NCBI GenBank assembly: GCA_910585705.1
Contig: CAJUER010000003.1
Location: 62,001-126,000 of the forward strand
DNA from: an uncultured Christensenella sp.
GTDB lineage: Bacteria; Bacillota; Clostridia; Christensenellales; Borkfalkiaceae
DNA length: 64,000 nt
Direction of reading: 5' to 3'
In this document: one piece after another, positions 8,416 through 18,461 of the stretch
How the letters are laid out: each line of letters begins with the position of its first letter
Position numbering within the stretch: position 1 is the stretch's first letter
Program-made: the position numbers and the translations under genes
The notes under the pieces: model-generated
Databases searched by the model: none
What the model was told of the DNA's origin: nothing
What the model saw: only the letters and a program-made list of their open reading frames with translations

Positions 8416-9744
8416 TTGAAAAATAAAGTTTTCAAACACGGATTAACTGTTTTCCTTGCGCTCGTAATTGCCGCCGCAGCTTTCACTGCGGGATTTTTTA
8501 CAAGCAAATGCGCGCGCAGCGGCAATCTGTCGTCGATAGAATGGGCAATAGATATAATTGAAAAAAATTATTATTTCGGCGGTGAAAACGACGGTTTTTC
8601 GGACTCGTCGATAGACGGCATCGTCAACGACCATCTCGACAGATATTCGAGGTACTATTCCGCCGAAGAGTACAAGGCTTTGACAGACAGTAACGCAGGC
8701 TCGAAAAGCGGGCTCGGCATTTCGTATTCTTATATCGACGGCAAGGGCGTTTATGTGGCTTCCGTCGTCGGCAACTCGCCCGCCCATAAAAGCGGACTGC
8801 GTGCGGGCGACGTTTTAAAGAGCGGAAGCGTAAACGGCAATACGGCGGAATTCAAAAACGATAAGAGCTTCAAAAAGTTTTTAGACGGAATAAAGGACGA
8901 CGAATATTTTAATCTCAATTCCGTCTACGGGCAGGTTTACACTACCGCAAAGACGCGGTACACCGCAAGCTACGCCTATCTTTGCACAAACGAAACCGCA
9001 TGGTGCTTCCGCGACTCTGCGAACGGCGGGCTTGCGCTTTATGAAAACCCGTCGGAATCGAAGGCGTATCTTCCCGACGGCGCGGCATATGTTGCGCTGT
9101 CGCAGTTCTACGGCAGCGCCGCAACCGAATTTTCCGTGCTTGTCGAAAAGTTCAACGCAATGCAATGCACTTCGCTTATTCTCGATTTGCGGTCGAACGG
9201 CGGCGGCTACGTTGATTTAATGCAACAGATTGCGGGGACGTTTACGGACGGAAAAAAGGAAGCCGCAATGTACTCGCGCGATAAGAAGAACAGGCGCGAA
9301 AAGTATAACTGTTACCCCGAAGAAGATCCGTCGTGCAGAATTTCGAAGGACGTAAAAATTTATGTGCTTGCAAATTCGGGGACGGCAAGCGCTTCGGAAG
9401 CGCTTATCGGCGCAATGATTTGCTACGGTGTGCTCGAATACAAAAATATTTTCCTTTCGGACTATTCGCAAGAATATCTCGACTGGCTGAGAGAAAACGA
9501 AGAAGAACCGAAAACGCGCCGCACGTACGGCAAAGGCATAATGCAGTCTACGTTCGTAAACGACAAAACGGGAGAAGCTTTGAAGCTGACGGTTGCGAAA
9601 ATTTTCTGGCCCGACGGCACGACGTGCATACACGACAAGGGCATAACGGTTGAGGACGGCTGTACGCCGGTAAAAGCCGATTGGCAGCACACTAAATACG
9701 ACGAAGAGCTTCAAAAAGTTTCCGAAATCATAAAATCTTCATAA
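8416..9744 (+). CDS. S41 family C-terminal processing peptidase with PDZ domain
   Basis: Secreted or membrane-anchored serine protease of the CtpA/CtpB family, 442 aa. It starts at a TTG preceded by an AGAGAGG site. Residues 8-27 form a signal anchor. A PDZ-like segment (GVYVASVVGNSPAHKSGLRAGDVL) lies at about residues 110-135. The catalytic serine is in GTASASE and the general-base lysine in TYGKG. An insertion of about 25 residues, rich in acidic residues and Tyr, separates the two, longer than the usual 25-residue spacing. A perfect terminator follows at 9749-9780. Confidence 0.88.
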   Translation: MKNKVFKHGLTVFLALVIAAAAFTAGFFTSKCARSGNLSSIEWAIDIIEKNYYFGGENDGFSDSSIDGIVNDHLDRYSRYYSAEEYKALTDSNAGSKSGLGISYSYIDGKGVYVASVVGNSPAHKSGLRAGDVLKSGSVNGNTAEFKNDKSFKKFLDGIKDDEYFNLNSVYGQVYTTAKTRYTASYAYLCTNETAWCFRDSANGGLALYENPSESKAYLPDGAAYVALSQFYGSAATEFSVLVEKFNAMQCTSLILDLRSNGGGYVDLMQQIAGTFTDGKKEAAMYSRDKKNRREKYNCYPEEDPSCRISKDVKIYVLANSGTASASEALIGAMICYGVLEYKNIFLSDYSQEYLDWLRENEEEPKTRRTYGKGIMQSTFVNDKTGEALKLTVAKIFWPDGTTCIHDKGITVEDGCTPVKADWQHTKYDEELQKVSEIIKSS

Positions 9745-9748
9745 AATA

Positions 9749-9786
9749 AGCCGCCCGACGGATTTATCCGTCGGGCGGCTGTTAAT
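9749..9786. terminator. Terminator between converging genes
   Basis: A perfect 15-bp stem (arm AGCCGCCCGACGGAT) with a 2-base loop at 9749-9780. It lies between the S41 protease and the convergent minE. The T-tract is weak on both sides. Confidence 0.7.
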
Positions 9787-9796
9787 ATACGGAGCA

Positions 9797-10012
9797 TTAC
9801 TGCGGCGTTTTCACCGACTTAATGCGTCTTACGCTCATTAATACGCAAATTAAAAAACCTTCTTCGCCGCGAGTAACCTCCAAAGAAGTATCGCCTTCGC
9901 ATTCGAAGTATTCGTCCGTAACCTTTTTCAAATCCTTTAAAAACAACTCGCGTTCGGTTTCCGACATATCCTCACGGTCGAGTGAAATAATTCTCGTCAT
10001 ATTTCCGGTCAT
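9797..10012 (-). CDS. minE: MinE-like cell division topological factor
   Basis: A 71-residue protein read directly after minD, overlapping it by 4 bases (ATGA). The C-terminal half (LKKVTDEYFECEGDTSLEV, then FLICVLMSVRRIK) follows the pattern of the MinE topological-specificity domain, including the terminal basic strand. The N-terminal anti-MinCD helix is short. Similarity by eye is modest, and the call depends partly on the neighbouring minD. In Clostridia, MinE stimulates MinD ATPase at the membrane to position the division septum. No minC is in the window. Confidence 0.6.
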   Translation of the reverse strand: MTGNMTRIISLDREDMSETERELFLKDLKKVTDEYFECEGDTSLEVTRGEEGFLICVLMSVRRIKSVKTPQ

Positions 10013-10740
10013 ATTCTTTCCCTCACTTTTCTTTTAATAAAACCGTTTATACCGAAGTACGGCAAAAGCACGTTTACTATTCCGTCGCGCCTGCCTGCAA
10101 CAAAGTCCGCCGCCGCCTTAAATGCTTTCAGGGTGGACTTTTTCCATTTTCCGGACGGCAAAGTCAAATCTTCTGGTATTACCGCCTTCAAAGGAAGGCG
10201 CAAAAGCGCGGCTATTTCCTGCGCCGTCATCGTGTCACCGCTTAAAATCTGTCCGCCGTTGAGCTTGTTCACGAAAAGACTGACGTCCTTAAAGCCGCTG
10301 TCCGCAAGGTATGCCCTGCAACAGTCCGCGCTTTTTATCGAAGGGGTGTAGGGTTCGGTGACGATGATAGCCGCGTCGCATTTTTTCGGCGCCAGCTTGT
10401 CGGAAATTATGTAGTCGAAAAGTCCGTCCAGCTCGTCAAAGGCGCGTTCTGCGGCGGTCTTGTCGTTTAGCCCCAAAGCGGACAGAAACATTAAATTCCC
10501 GGTTTTGGGGTGCGGAATAAGCGTCTGCTTGGCACGGCATGCGCCTTTGGAATAATCCTCTAACGTATAAGTCTGCATATTCGCAAGTCCGCTTATCTGC
10601 AACGCGCACGCGCAGTAAACGTCGCCGTCGGCAACAAGCGTGCGCTCGCCCGATTCCGCCAGCGCAAGCCCCAGCCCCGCACAGCAGGTTGTCACGCCTG
10701 TGCCGCCCTTAAAACTTGTCATATAAATTTTTTTAGCCAT
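10009..10740 (-). CDS. minD: MinD-like septum-site ATPase with altered Walker A motif
   Basis: ParA/MinD family ATPase of 243 aa. The deviant Walker A region reads KGGTGVTT at residues 11-18. The signature lysine Lys11 is kept, but the P-loop lysine (Lys16 in E. coli MinD) is Val16. The C terminus ends in a basic amphipathic segment (GINGFIKRKVRERI), matching the MinD membrane-targeting helix. These features and the overlapping minE support a Min role, but ATP binding may be weakened or lost. An alternative is a MinD-derived membrane protein with a new role. A GAGGT site precedes the ATG. Confidence 0.72.
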   Translation of the reverse strand: MAKKIYMTSFKGGTGVTTCCAGLGLALAESGERTLVADGDVYCACALQISGLANMQTYTLEDYSKGACRAKQTLIPHPKTGNLMFLSALGLNDKTAAERAFDELDGLFDYIISDKLAPKKCDAAIIVTEPYTPSIKSADCCRAYLADSGFKDVSLFVNKLNGGQILSGDTMTAQEIAALLRLPLKAVIPEDLTLPSGKWKKSTLKAFKAAADFVAGRRDGIVNVLLPYFGINGFIKRKVRERI

Positions 10741-10863
10741 ACTTTTTTACCTCGCTTTTAATTATATAATATAGTCAAGCAAAAATTTTAAAACGTATTG
10801 TCGTATGCTGTAATATTTTCGGCGCGGTTGTAATATTTTTTTATTACAACCATTGTATTTTAA

Positions 10864-10892
10864 TTGACAAGCATTTCTGTATCGGATATAAT
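10864..10892 (+). promoter_or_regulatory. Strong sigma-A type promoter for the giant lipoprotein
   Basis: TTGACA (10864-10869) and TATAAT (10887-10892) are separated by 17 bases, a perfect consensus. The start codon at 10929 lies about 30 bases past the expected start point, with AGGA as the likely RBS. Confidence 0.85.
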
Positions 10893-10928
10893 TGTTGCAT
10901 AATCGTAAAATATAATCAGGATAAAATT

Positions 10929-13900
10929 ATGAAATTTGCAAAGAAAGCGGCGGTTTCACTGCTGGGAATAATATGTGCGTCAACATTTGCGGCGGGAGTT
11001 GCGGGCTGTAAGCCCAAGAAAAACCCGATAGGCGTACCCGAACACATTACAACGGTGCGTTACGCGCTGCCTAACGACGGTTCTACGCCCGCAGCCCATA
11101 CCGGTCTTGAAAACATCGGTTATATGGCTACCGTGCTCGACAATCAGCCGTCATACCACGCGTACGCGCACAACTCCACCAAATCGACGGGGTACGAGCA
11201 GATTACGCAGACGTGGAAGGACTATAAGGGCAAGGCGCTCTCCGGTTACGAATCGGGGGTAATGGTTTGCTCCGACTTGTCATATTCTTCGCTTATAAAG
11301 TCGGGTATGCAGACGTGCTTTGTCAATAACGAGGCGTACACTCGTTCTTCCTCAAAACCCGGCAAGAACACCACTCCCGAAACGGCGGAGTGGAATACGT
11401 CCGTTCCCACAAAATACACAAAACAGGATTATATAACAAGCTACGGCGAATTTTCCACCGAGCTTTCCGTTTACGTTATTAACGAGGACACTGTAGATGG
11501 GTTCGAGCCCGTAACCGTGAACGAAGACGGAACTTACACGCAGAAATTTTACCTCAAAGAAAATTCCGCGTGCTACTATCAAAACAAAATGAAGACGAAC
11601 GGTAACCTCAAAGGTTATCCCGGCTTCGAGAGCATAGACATCACTTTCACGTTTGACGGCAACTGGCAGGTGCTTTCCAGCTACTGCGAGGAAAAAGCCA
11701 AAATTTCGCCCAAAGCTCTCGGCGGTATGTCGATGAAGAGCACATCCAAGACGACGACGGAGTTCTCGTACGGCGGAGAGGGCTTCGGCGAGGTGAATTA
11801 CGGTTACTTCGATTCTTATTTTAAGGATTACGTCGGCAAGGACATTGCGCCTGGCGACGGTCCGCAGAATAAAGACGAACCCGAAATTCTCGACGTGCTT
11901 GCAGGCGGTTTTTCCAAAGTTATGAACGGGGGACAGCAGTTCTCCGTAGAGCTGACTTTGGGCGACACGCTTTACAACGGTAAAATTTTTGCAAAGCTCG
12001 GAAATATGAACGACGTTTTGAATTCGCTCGAAATCCGCGCGGCGCTCGGCAAAGCCGACAGCGGCAGACAGGATTTGTACGCGGAATTCAAAAACGGAAC
12101 TATAAACTTATATTACAGCGACAGCTTCGCAATGACTGCAAACCTTGACGCGGTTAAAACTGTGGCGGGGCAGTTTTCCGAATGGATCAAACGCTTCGAC
12201 AATCCCGATAAAGCGCCCGAAGGCGAGGGCGAGGGTGAAGGTTCGGGCGGTTCTTCTTCGATTGATTTAAACGAACTGCTCGGTGCGCTCAAATATACGG
12301 TCAACGACTCTTCGGCGAATATCTCGCTTAAAACCGACAATCTTCTCGGCACGGGTATCGGCGCGGACGTCGGCATAGATTTTACCCGTACGGCAACGGC
12401 TGAGGGCGACGTTTTCGCTTTCAAATCGGCAAAGCTCGGCGGCATTACATACAGTGCGGACTCGGTAAAACTTTCCGCTTCGCTGGCTCCCGACAATTCT
12501 GAAATTATTTCGCGCGATCCTTCTTCTACGGCGGCAAACCTCGCAGACTACATATCCGGCGTTTACAATATGCTTGACAGCAACACTCTGAAAGTCGACG
12601 TCAATTTTGACGGTGGCAAGCAGGGCGTTATTCCCGCGCTTGACGGAATAAACCTTTCCGCGCAGGCATACGTTGCGCTCGGCAACGAAATAGCAACCAA
12701 AGCCGACCTTTTCGCAGAGTATATGGGTATGAGCCTCAAACTCACAGCCTTTTACGACGTAAACATTCACGGCGGCGATTACGGCGAAGTTTATCTCAAC
12801 CTCACCGAGTTCAACGGCTGCCCGCTCGACGCTAAGCTTTACAGCAACATTAAAGACACCGTTACGGCGGTGGAGGGGCTGCTTTCCGTCATTAAAAACA
12901 GCGCGTCGCCTGCGGATTACGCCGAATTGCAGTCCGAAGAGGGCGTGAACAAGTTAGTCAAAATCGTCAACGGCGTATTGAGCCTCGATTTCGGCAAAGT
13001 TATCGGCGACCTTTACGCAAGCAACTCGGAAATCCGCGTTTCCGTAGACGTTGACCAAATCGTCGGCGTGCTCGGTCTGGATTTAAACGGATTAAAGTTC
13101 GGCACCGCCGCGCTTAAACTTAATATCAACAGCGACGAAAGAGCCGCTCTTTCTTTAAATCTTGCGGCTTTGGGACTTGATATGCACGTCTGCGGCGCGG
13201 ACGATACGCTTACCGAACCCGACAAAAACGAATACCTCGACGCAACCGAGCTTGTAAATCTTGTGACCGTTGCGGCGGAGGAAGCAAAGAAAATCATCTC
13301 CGCGCAGGACGTAAACTTTGTTATAGACGCAACCGTTACCATTGATAACGTTCCTATGTCCGTAAAAGGCAAGGGCGAAGTTATCTGGAAGGACGGCAAA
13401 ACGCGCGTTGCGCTCGACTTGGTTCTGTCTGTTTCCGACGGAACTTCCGCCGCTAAGGATTCCGTTGCGCTTAAACTCGTTTACGACGAAACGGTAACGG
13501 CGGACGACAAGCCTTTCGTTAAGTTCGCTTTCAATAACCTTGCTATGGAAATTTGCCGCAAGGATATTGCGCAGGTCAAAGACGGTATAAATTTAATAAA
13601 GAAGAATATCGACCTTCTTATAAACGGCGAAAAGACGGGCAACGCAAAGCCCGAAGACGCGGTTGCATCTTTCGCGCAGACGAACGCGAAGGGCGTTACC
13701 GATGAAATTCAAAACATTTTAACCAACGAATCGGTTCAGAAAATTTTAAGCTCGGTGCTCGGCTTCGCAAACGGTCTCGACGTAAGTTTGGGCAGCGTCG
13801 GCGTGAACGACGGCAAAATCAATTCGCTTATCATCAACCACGCAACGGCAGGCAAAGTTACGCTTTCCGCTAACGGCAATCTTGCGATCGATATCGATAC

Positions 13901-16900
13901 AAGTTTTGCGGAAGCTTCCGCAACCGTCGCGGCGGGTAACGGGTCCACCGTAAACGCGGTATTGGATTCAATTGAAAATTGCGAGCTTTTCAACTCCGAA
14001 AACGCGGGCGGCGTGTTTGCGAAGGCGGTCTATAACTACCTGTTCGCGATTGTTGAGGACGCTTCGCTCGAAAACGTTCTCGGCGACGGAACATATACGG
14101 TGACTGCTGTGCTCAACGGCAATGCAAGCGCGATACCTGCGCTGTCGGGAATAAACGTAAACGCAAATCTTTACTACACGCAGGGGCTTGAAGGCACGCG
14201 CGTAACCAAAGACAAACTTGCGGAGCTTGACGTAGAGCTGGATATAAAGGGCACTAACGTGAAAGCCAACGCGCGTTACAGCGGTCAGAACATTTATATC
14301 AGCCTCGATAAAATCGGAAACACCGTTTATCACGGCATTAAGTTCACCGCTCACCGCGACGACGTTTACGGTGCGGCTGATCAGCTTGTAAAGATAATTA
14401 CTGACGAAAATATAATCAAAACGTTCTCCAAGCTTCTTCACCCCGAAAACAATTCGGCGGCAGTTTATGCGGCTGTGGAAATGAACGAAAACACCAAGAG
14501 CGCGGTTACGGACGTTATCGCAAAACTGCTTTCTCTCGATTTTAAAAAGGCGTTCGAGTTCAAGAAGATCGACGGCGTGAATACCGCTAAGGTTGAGATT
14601 GATTACGTTCTTTCCGCACTCGGAATAGACGCGCCCAAGCTCGGTACGGTCACTGCTGGGGTCAATCCCAAAACTCACGAAATCAACGCGGAGCTTTCGC
14701 TCGGAGGCAATGTGTGGGCTTCGCTCAATGCAAAGGTAGCCGCACGCCGCGAGTACAAGCAGGGTTGGCAGAAAGATTATATAGACGTAGGCTTCCTCAA
14801 TACTCTCGTAAAAGATTTGCATAACACCCTTACGGATAATGTGACGGGCGAAATGCACAGCTTGTTTACCTTCTCGGGCAACGCTAACATTCACGTTTAC
14901 ATCAACTTGAAGGAATTTATATCGTTCATGAATATTCCTATCAACGTAAACGTGCCGTTGAATATCGTTACGCTTACCGCAGGCTTTGACGAGCGCGGCG
15001 AGTTCTATCTTTCGATAGTAGCGGATATAGAAAAGGACGTTACCGCAGTAGGCTTTACCATTGCGCAGAAAAATAAAATTGCAATAAATTACTCGAAAGG
15101 TTATATTACGTTTGCAAAAGATCTGCACACTGGTTCGCCCAAATACAAGGTGATGACGCTTAATTACCTTCTCGATACAATCTTTGCAAAACAAGAAAAC
15201 GGCATAGATTCGCCTTTGCGCTGGATGATAGGTATGAGCGACACTATCTGGAATATCGTCGCAGGTCAGATAAATATCGATTCGGGCATTTCCAAACCCC
15301 AGACCTATGAAATGTACTCCTCGCTCGCGCAGGCAAGCAAGGGCGACGGCAACTTCTATTTAAGCAGTCTGTTGAGCGGTCTTGCCGTCAACGTGAACGG
15401 AAACTCCGTTTCGCAATACGGCACGAACACTGCGGCGGCGGAAGCTCTCGGTCTCACCGAAAACTACTATGCGGCGGATATAAACGTCAGAAGCCTTACC
15501 AACGGACTTTTGGGCACGCTTTACGCGGCGCTTCTCCGTTCGGACGAACAGGGCATTTACGGATTATGCGCAAGCGCGGCAATGGCGCCTTCAAAGAATA
15601 TAAACGTCGATTTCAACGTCAACCTCAATAAATATCTCGAAGGTGTTACGACGGAAAACGGAGCCGCACCCAACTACTTCGACATAGCAAACGGCAGTGT
15701 GGAAGGCGGAATAGATTTCGACAGAGAATTTACGGGCAGCGACCCCAACGTTAAACCCGAATTCGGTTGCTACAACTCGGAAAACAACAGCTATGAAGTC
15801 TCGAACGTACTTGCGCGCAGAATGCTGAGCGTCGTGAACGATTATGGTAATGTGCTTCATCAAATCGATTTGGCGCACGGCTCTACCGTAAAACTTATGA
15901 ACGAGTTCTCGCCGAACTGGTCGGACGACAGTCATACTCAAATAATTTACTACACGGACGAGAACGGCGCCGACTTGGGCGAGGAAATGATTCTCAACGC
16001 GGATACGAACATCAAAATCGCAACGCGCGCGGCGACAGAAGTCATATTCGATATCGGTATCGACGGTATTGTGATAAGCGGTGCGGTAACGGGCGATTTG
16101 CACGAGTATCCTCTCGGCGGCTATTCGTTCCTCGGCTGGTATAACGACAAAGATTTCAAGGACAGGGCAAACAACGTAAACGATATAACCAACTTCGTGA
16201 ACGGCGTAAGAACGGTTTACGGACTGTTCGTCAAAACGCAAGTAACAGTGAACGGCGTAGTTTACGGAATCAACACGCAGACTCTCGAATATGCGGTTAC
16301 GGGCTACGACAAGGAAGGCATAAAGCCTTATACGGTTTCCGGCTCAACGCTCGTACTCGAAAGCAGTATCGGCGGTTATCCCGTAACGGCTATTTCCGCA
16401 AGTGCGTTCAAGGGTTTGAGTTATTCCGCTGAAGACGGCGGTGTGGGCGCGGGACTTAAAAACGTAATCGCACCCGAAACCATTACAAATATAGGCGCTC
16501 AGGCGTTTATGGATAACTACGGTATGGAAAGCGCGATTTTCTTCGCGGATACCGTGTATTTCGGCGGAACAACGGTCAGCGGCGATTCGGACAGATATGT
16601 ATTTTTCGGCTGTTCCAGCGCAAACGGCGGCACGAGCACCTGGCTTAAATTATATTGCAACAAAATCACGTCGGCAGACAGCAACTGGCATTGCTTCCGC
16701 AACGAAGGCGGCTACCGTTATATAGGCTCCAACGGCGGCAATATTTACGGCGAAGGCGTTTGGTCCGTAGTCGAATATACGCAGACGGGCGCAGACCTTA
16801 CTAAAGGACTCGATTGCCTTACGAGCGGTATAAAGGACAACGCGCAGACGGCGGACGAAATCAGGAACGCAGTACTTGCCGAGCTGAACGGCAGAACGGC

Positions 16901-18056
16901 GAAGGATTACGTCAACGCTTACGACGTAACGGTATCGAGCGGCTACGAGCCCGACGGCAAGCTTCACCGCATAACGGTAAACATTACGGAAAAGACGCCG
17001 GACGAATTTATGTACCGTCTTACGGTTGAAACCAACGGCGAATGTAAAGCCGAGTTCACAGTAGCGGAAGAAAGCAGCGTCGTATTCAACAACGTGACCT
17101 ACGTTGCGGCAGGCGCAAAGGTTGCGCTCAACGCAACGGCGGACAGCGAAAACGTTTACACCTTCGATAGCTGGGAAGGCGCAGACAGCATTGCAAATCC
17201 TTCGGCTATGCAAACGGAATTTGTTATGCCTGCAAGCTCGACGCAGATATCCGCGCACTGGCATGCGAATTATGCGGAAAACACCTACGTTTACAGCGCT
17301 GTGGATTTCGTATACAATGGAAAGAGCTACGCGGCCGGCGAAAAGGTTAAGCTTACGAACGCAACGGTAGATAAACCGCTTGCAAAGGCTACGACCGCAA
17401 ACGGCGAATATTTGTTGCTCGGCTGGGCGCTGAGAACGGACGACGGCGCCGCGCTTGAATTTACCGACGATACGGTTGTCGATAAAACGCGTGACATAAC
17501 CTACTACGCTATATGGGTGGTTGCCCGCGATAAAATCGACGCGCAGAGCATAAACAACGTTTCGGGGAACATTCCTCAGATAAGCGTAACGGGCGGTTCG
17601 GTTTACGGCTGGTATCAGGCCGAAGACAAGAATTACACGGGCAATACGGTTGACGCGATTTCGACCGCGAACACCGTGCTCCGCGCAAGGTTTAAATATA
17701 CGCTTACGGTAAATACCGAAGTTATCGGCTCGACCACTTCTAAGGAAATTACGGTAGACGGCAAAAATCAGACCTCGTGCCGTGTAGACGTTGTCGAAGG
17801 CTCTAAGATATATGTTTTCGACGCGGACGCGGCACTCGGTTACGACCCCAATAAGGTATTCAATATTTATATCGAAGCCGAGACCGATTATGCAATCGTC
17901 GGCGAGATAAGAATAAAAGCAAAAACGGGCGTGTTTGCAAAACTCGAAACTAAGGAATTGCGCGTTTCGTGCAGTAACCCTGCATGGGCAACAAACAACG
18001 ACCGCATAACCGTCAACGAGGACGTAACTTTCACATTCAGCTATATCAGAAACTAA
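10929..18056 (+). CDS. Giant surface lipoprotein (2,375 aa) with internal duplication and BspA-like/InlB-like C-terminal repeats
   Basis: Begins with a lipoprotein signal: basic residues, a hydrophobic core and lipobox VAGC with Cys27. From about residue 310 to 1500 it is made of long beta-rich units. Two units, starting near residues 570 and 1072, are recognisably related (IPALDGINLSAQAY and IPALSGINVNANLY; LLSLDFGK and LLSLDFKK), a period of about 500 residues. Near residues 1730-1775 is a Listeria-Bacteroides type repeat (FLGWYND). Near 1800-1880 is a BspA-type leucine-rich unit (VTAISASAFKGL, then ITNIGAQAF). The end has bacterial-repeat segments (FDSWEG, LLGWAL). It is probably an extracellular binding or adhesion protein; the ligand is unknown. 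Confidence 0.85.
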   Translation: MKFAKKAAVSLLGIICASTFAAGVAGCKPKKNPIGVPEHITTVRYALPNDGSTPAAHTGLENIGYMATVLDNQPSYHAYAHNSTKSTGYEQITQTWKDYKGKALSGYESGVMVCSDLSYSSLIKSGMQTCFVNNEAYTRSSSKPGKNTTPETAEWNTSVPTKYTKQDYITSYGEFSTELSVYVINEDTVDGFEPVTVNEDGTYTQKFYLKENSACYYQNKMKTNGNLKGYPGFESIDITFTFDGNWQVLSSYCEEKAKISPKALGGMSMKSTSKTTTEFSYGGEGFGEVNYGYFDSYFKDYVGKDIAPGDGPQNKDEPEILDVLAGGFSKVMNGGQQFSVELTLGDTLYNGKIFAKLGNMNDVLNSLEIRAALGKADSGRQDLYAEFKNGTINLYYSDSFAMTANLDAVKTVAGQFSEWIKRFDNPDKAPEGEGEGEGSGGSSSIDLNELLGALKYTVNDSSANISLKTDNLLGTGIGADVGIDFTRTATAEGDVFAFKSAKLGGITYSADSVKLSASLAPDNSEIISRDPSSTAANLADYISGVYNMLDSNTLKVDVNFDGGKQGVIPALDGINLSAQAYVALGNEIATKADLFAEYMGMSLKLTAFYDVNIHGGDYGEVYLNLTEFNGCPLDAKLYSNIKDTVTAVEGLLSVIKNSASPADYAELQSEEGVNKLVKIVNGVLSLDFGKVIGDLYASNSEIRVSVDVDQIVGVLGLDLNGLKFGTAALKLNINSDERAALSLNLAALGLDMHVCGADDTLTEPDKNEYLDATELVNLVTVAAEEAKKIISAQDVNFVIDATVTIDNVPMSVKGKGEVIWKDGKTRVALDLVLSVSDGTSAAKDSVALKLVYDETVTADDKPFVKFAFNNLAMEICRKDIAQVKDGINLIKKNIDLLINGEKTGNAKPEDAVASFAQTNAKGVTDEIQNILTNESVQKILSSVLGFANGLDVSLGSVGVNDGKINSLIINHATAGKVTLSANGNLAIDIDTSFAEASATVAAGNGSTVNAVLDSIENCELFNSENAGGVFAKAVYNYLFAIVEDASLENVLGDGTYTVTAVLNGNASAIPALSGINVNANLYYTQGLEGTRVTKDKLAELDVELDIKGTNVKANARYSGQNIYISLDKIGNTVYHGIKFTAHRDDVYGAADQLVKIITDENIIKTFSKLLHPENNSAAVYAAVEMNENTKSAVTDVIAKLLSLDFKKAFEFKKIDGVNTAKVEIDYVLSALGIDAPKLGTVTAGVNPKTHEINAELSLGGNVWASLNAKVAARREYKQGWQKDYIDVGFLNTLVKDLHNTLTDNVTGEMHSLFTFSGNANIHVYINLKEFISFMNIPINVNVPLNIVTLTAGFDERGEFYLSIVADIEKDVTAVGFTIAQKNKIAINYSKGYITFAKDLHTGSPKYKVMTLNYLLDTIFAKQENGIDSPLRWMIGMSDTIWNIVAGQINIDSGISKPQTYEMYSSLAQASKGDGNFYLSSLLSGLAVNVNGNSVSQYGTNTAAAEALGLTENYYAADINVRSLTNGLLGTLYAALLRSDEQGIYGLCASAAMAPSKNINVDFNVNLNKYLEGVTTENGAAPNYFDIANGSVEGGIDFDREFTGSDPNVKPEFGCYNSENNSYEVSNVLARRMLSVVNDYGNVLHQIDLAHGSTVKLMNEFSPNWSDDSHTQIIYYTDENGADLGEEMILNADTNIKIATRAATEVIFDIGIDGIVISGAVTGDLHEYPLGGYSFLGWYNDKDFKDRANNVNDITNFVNGVRTVYGLFVKTQVTVNGVVYGINTQTLEYAVTGYDKEGIKPYTVSGSTLVLESSIGGYPVTAISASAFKGLSYSAEDGGVGAGLKNVIAPETITNIGAQAFMDNYGMESAIFFADTVYFGGTTVSGDSDRYVFFGCSSANGGTSTWLKLYCNKITSADSNWHCFRNEGGYRYIGSNGGNIYGEGVWSVVEYTQTGADLTKGLDCLTSGIKDNAQTADEIRNAVLAELNGRTAKDYVNAYDVTVSSGYEPDGKLHRITVNITEKTPDEFMYRLTVETNGECKAEFTVAEESSVVFNNVTYVAAGAKVALNATADSENVYTFDSWEGADSIANPSAMQTEFVMPASSTQISAHWHANYAENTYVYSAVDFVYNGKSYAAGEKVKLTNATVDKPLAKATTANGEYLLLGWALRTDDGAALEFTDDTVVDKTRDITYYAIWVVARDKIDAQSINNVSGNIPQISVTGGSVYGWYQAEDKNYTGNTVDAISTANTVLRARFKYTLTVNTEVIGSTTSKEITVDGKNQTSCRVDVVEGSKIYVFDADAALGYDPNKVFNIYIEAETDYAIVGEIRIKAKTGVFAKLETKELRVSCSNPAWATNNDRITVNEDVTFTFSYIRN

Positions 18057-18071
18057 AATACCCCGATTTGT

Positions 18072-18107
18072 AAGCGGCGGCGCAGAATGCGCCGCCGCTT
18101 ATTTTTT
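18072..18107 (+). terminator. Terminator of the giant lipoprotein gene
   Basis: A 12-bp stem (arm AAGCGGCGGCGC, 5-base loop, 18072-18100) followed by ATTTTTTG. Confidence 0.85.
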
Positions 18108-18202
18108 GTATTTTGCTATATATAATATGGTAAAGGCATTTTATGCGCAAAAAATAGGCTTGTACGCTTATTTTGCAAAGACATACAAGCACGGTGTGCG
18201 GT

Positions 18203-18210
18203 CATACAAT
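18203..18210 (+). promoter_or_regulatory. Possible sigma-E type -10 element at yqfC
   Basis: CATACAAT matches the sigma-E -10 consensus and ends only 5 bases before the yqfC ATG; yqfC is sporulation-related. A second CATACAA lies 21 bases upstream (18182-18188). I see no convincing -35, so this is tentative. Confidence 0.35.
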
Positions 18211-18215
18211 ATTAT

Positions 18216-18461
18216 ATGAAACTTTTGGAACAGATTTTATCCGAGCTCGGCGCGGACACACTCAAATCCTTTTCCGTCGTTCCCAACTTCGGGGGGTATT
18301 TCCGCAGTATAAAGGGCGTTGCCGAATATACTCCCGAAAAGGTAGTGTTAGCCCTGCGCAAGAACAAGATTACGGTGGAGGGCGAAAATTTACTGCTTGC
18401 AAAATATTTCGAGGAGGATTTGCTTATTCGCGGCAACATCAGGGAGGTAAAAATTGACTGA
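18216..18461 (+). CDS. yqfC: YabP/YqfC family sporulation protein YqfC
   Basis: An 81-residue protein with the YabP/YqfC pattern (FGGYFRSIKGVAEYTPEKVVLAL, with KITVEGENLLLAKY). It is the first gene of a block that keeps the Bacillus order yqfC-yqfD-phoH-pgpH-ybeY-era-yqzL-recO. In B. subtilis yqfC and yqfD act in mother-cell development and are sigma-E controlled. No Shine-Dalgarno sequence precedes the ATG, and no alternative start codon lies nearby upstream in frame. It overlaps yqfD by 8 bases. Confidence 0.85.
   Translation: MKLLEQILSELGADTLKSFSVVPNFGGYFRSIKGVAEYTPEKVVLALRKNKITVEGENLLLAKYFEEDLLIRGNIREVKID

Noticed and set aside
9382..9402. Loss of the catalytic serine in the S41 protease
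   Set aside because: The Thr in GTASASE is normal in the family; the nucleophile is the following Ser, at the expected spot relative to TYGKG allowing for the insertion.
13968..15194. 408-codon open frame on the minus strand inside the giant lipoprotein gene
   Set aside because: It runs opposite a well-supported gene, has no RBS or family pattern, and its composition is that of an antisense shadow of alternating codons.
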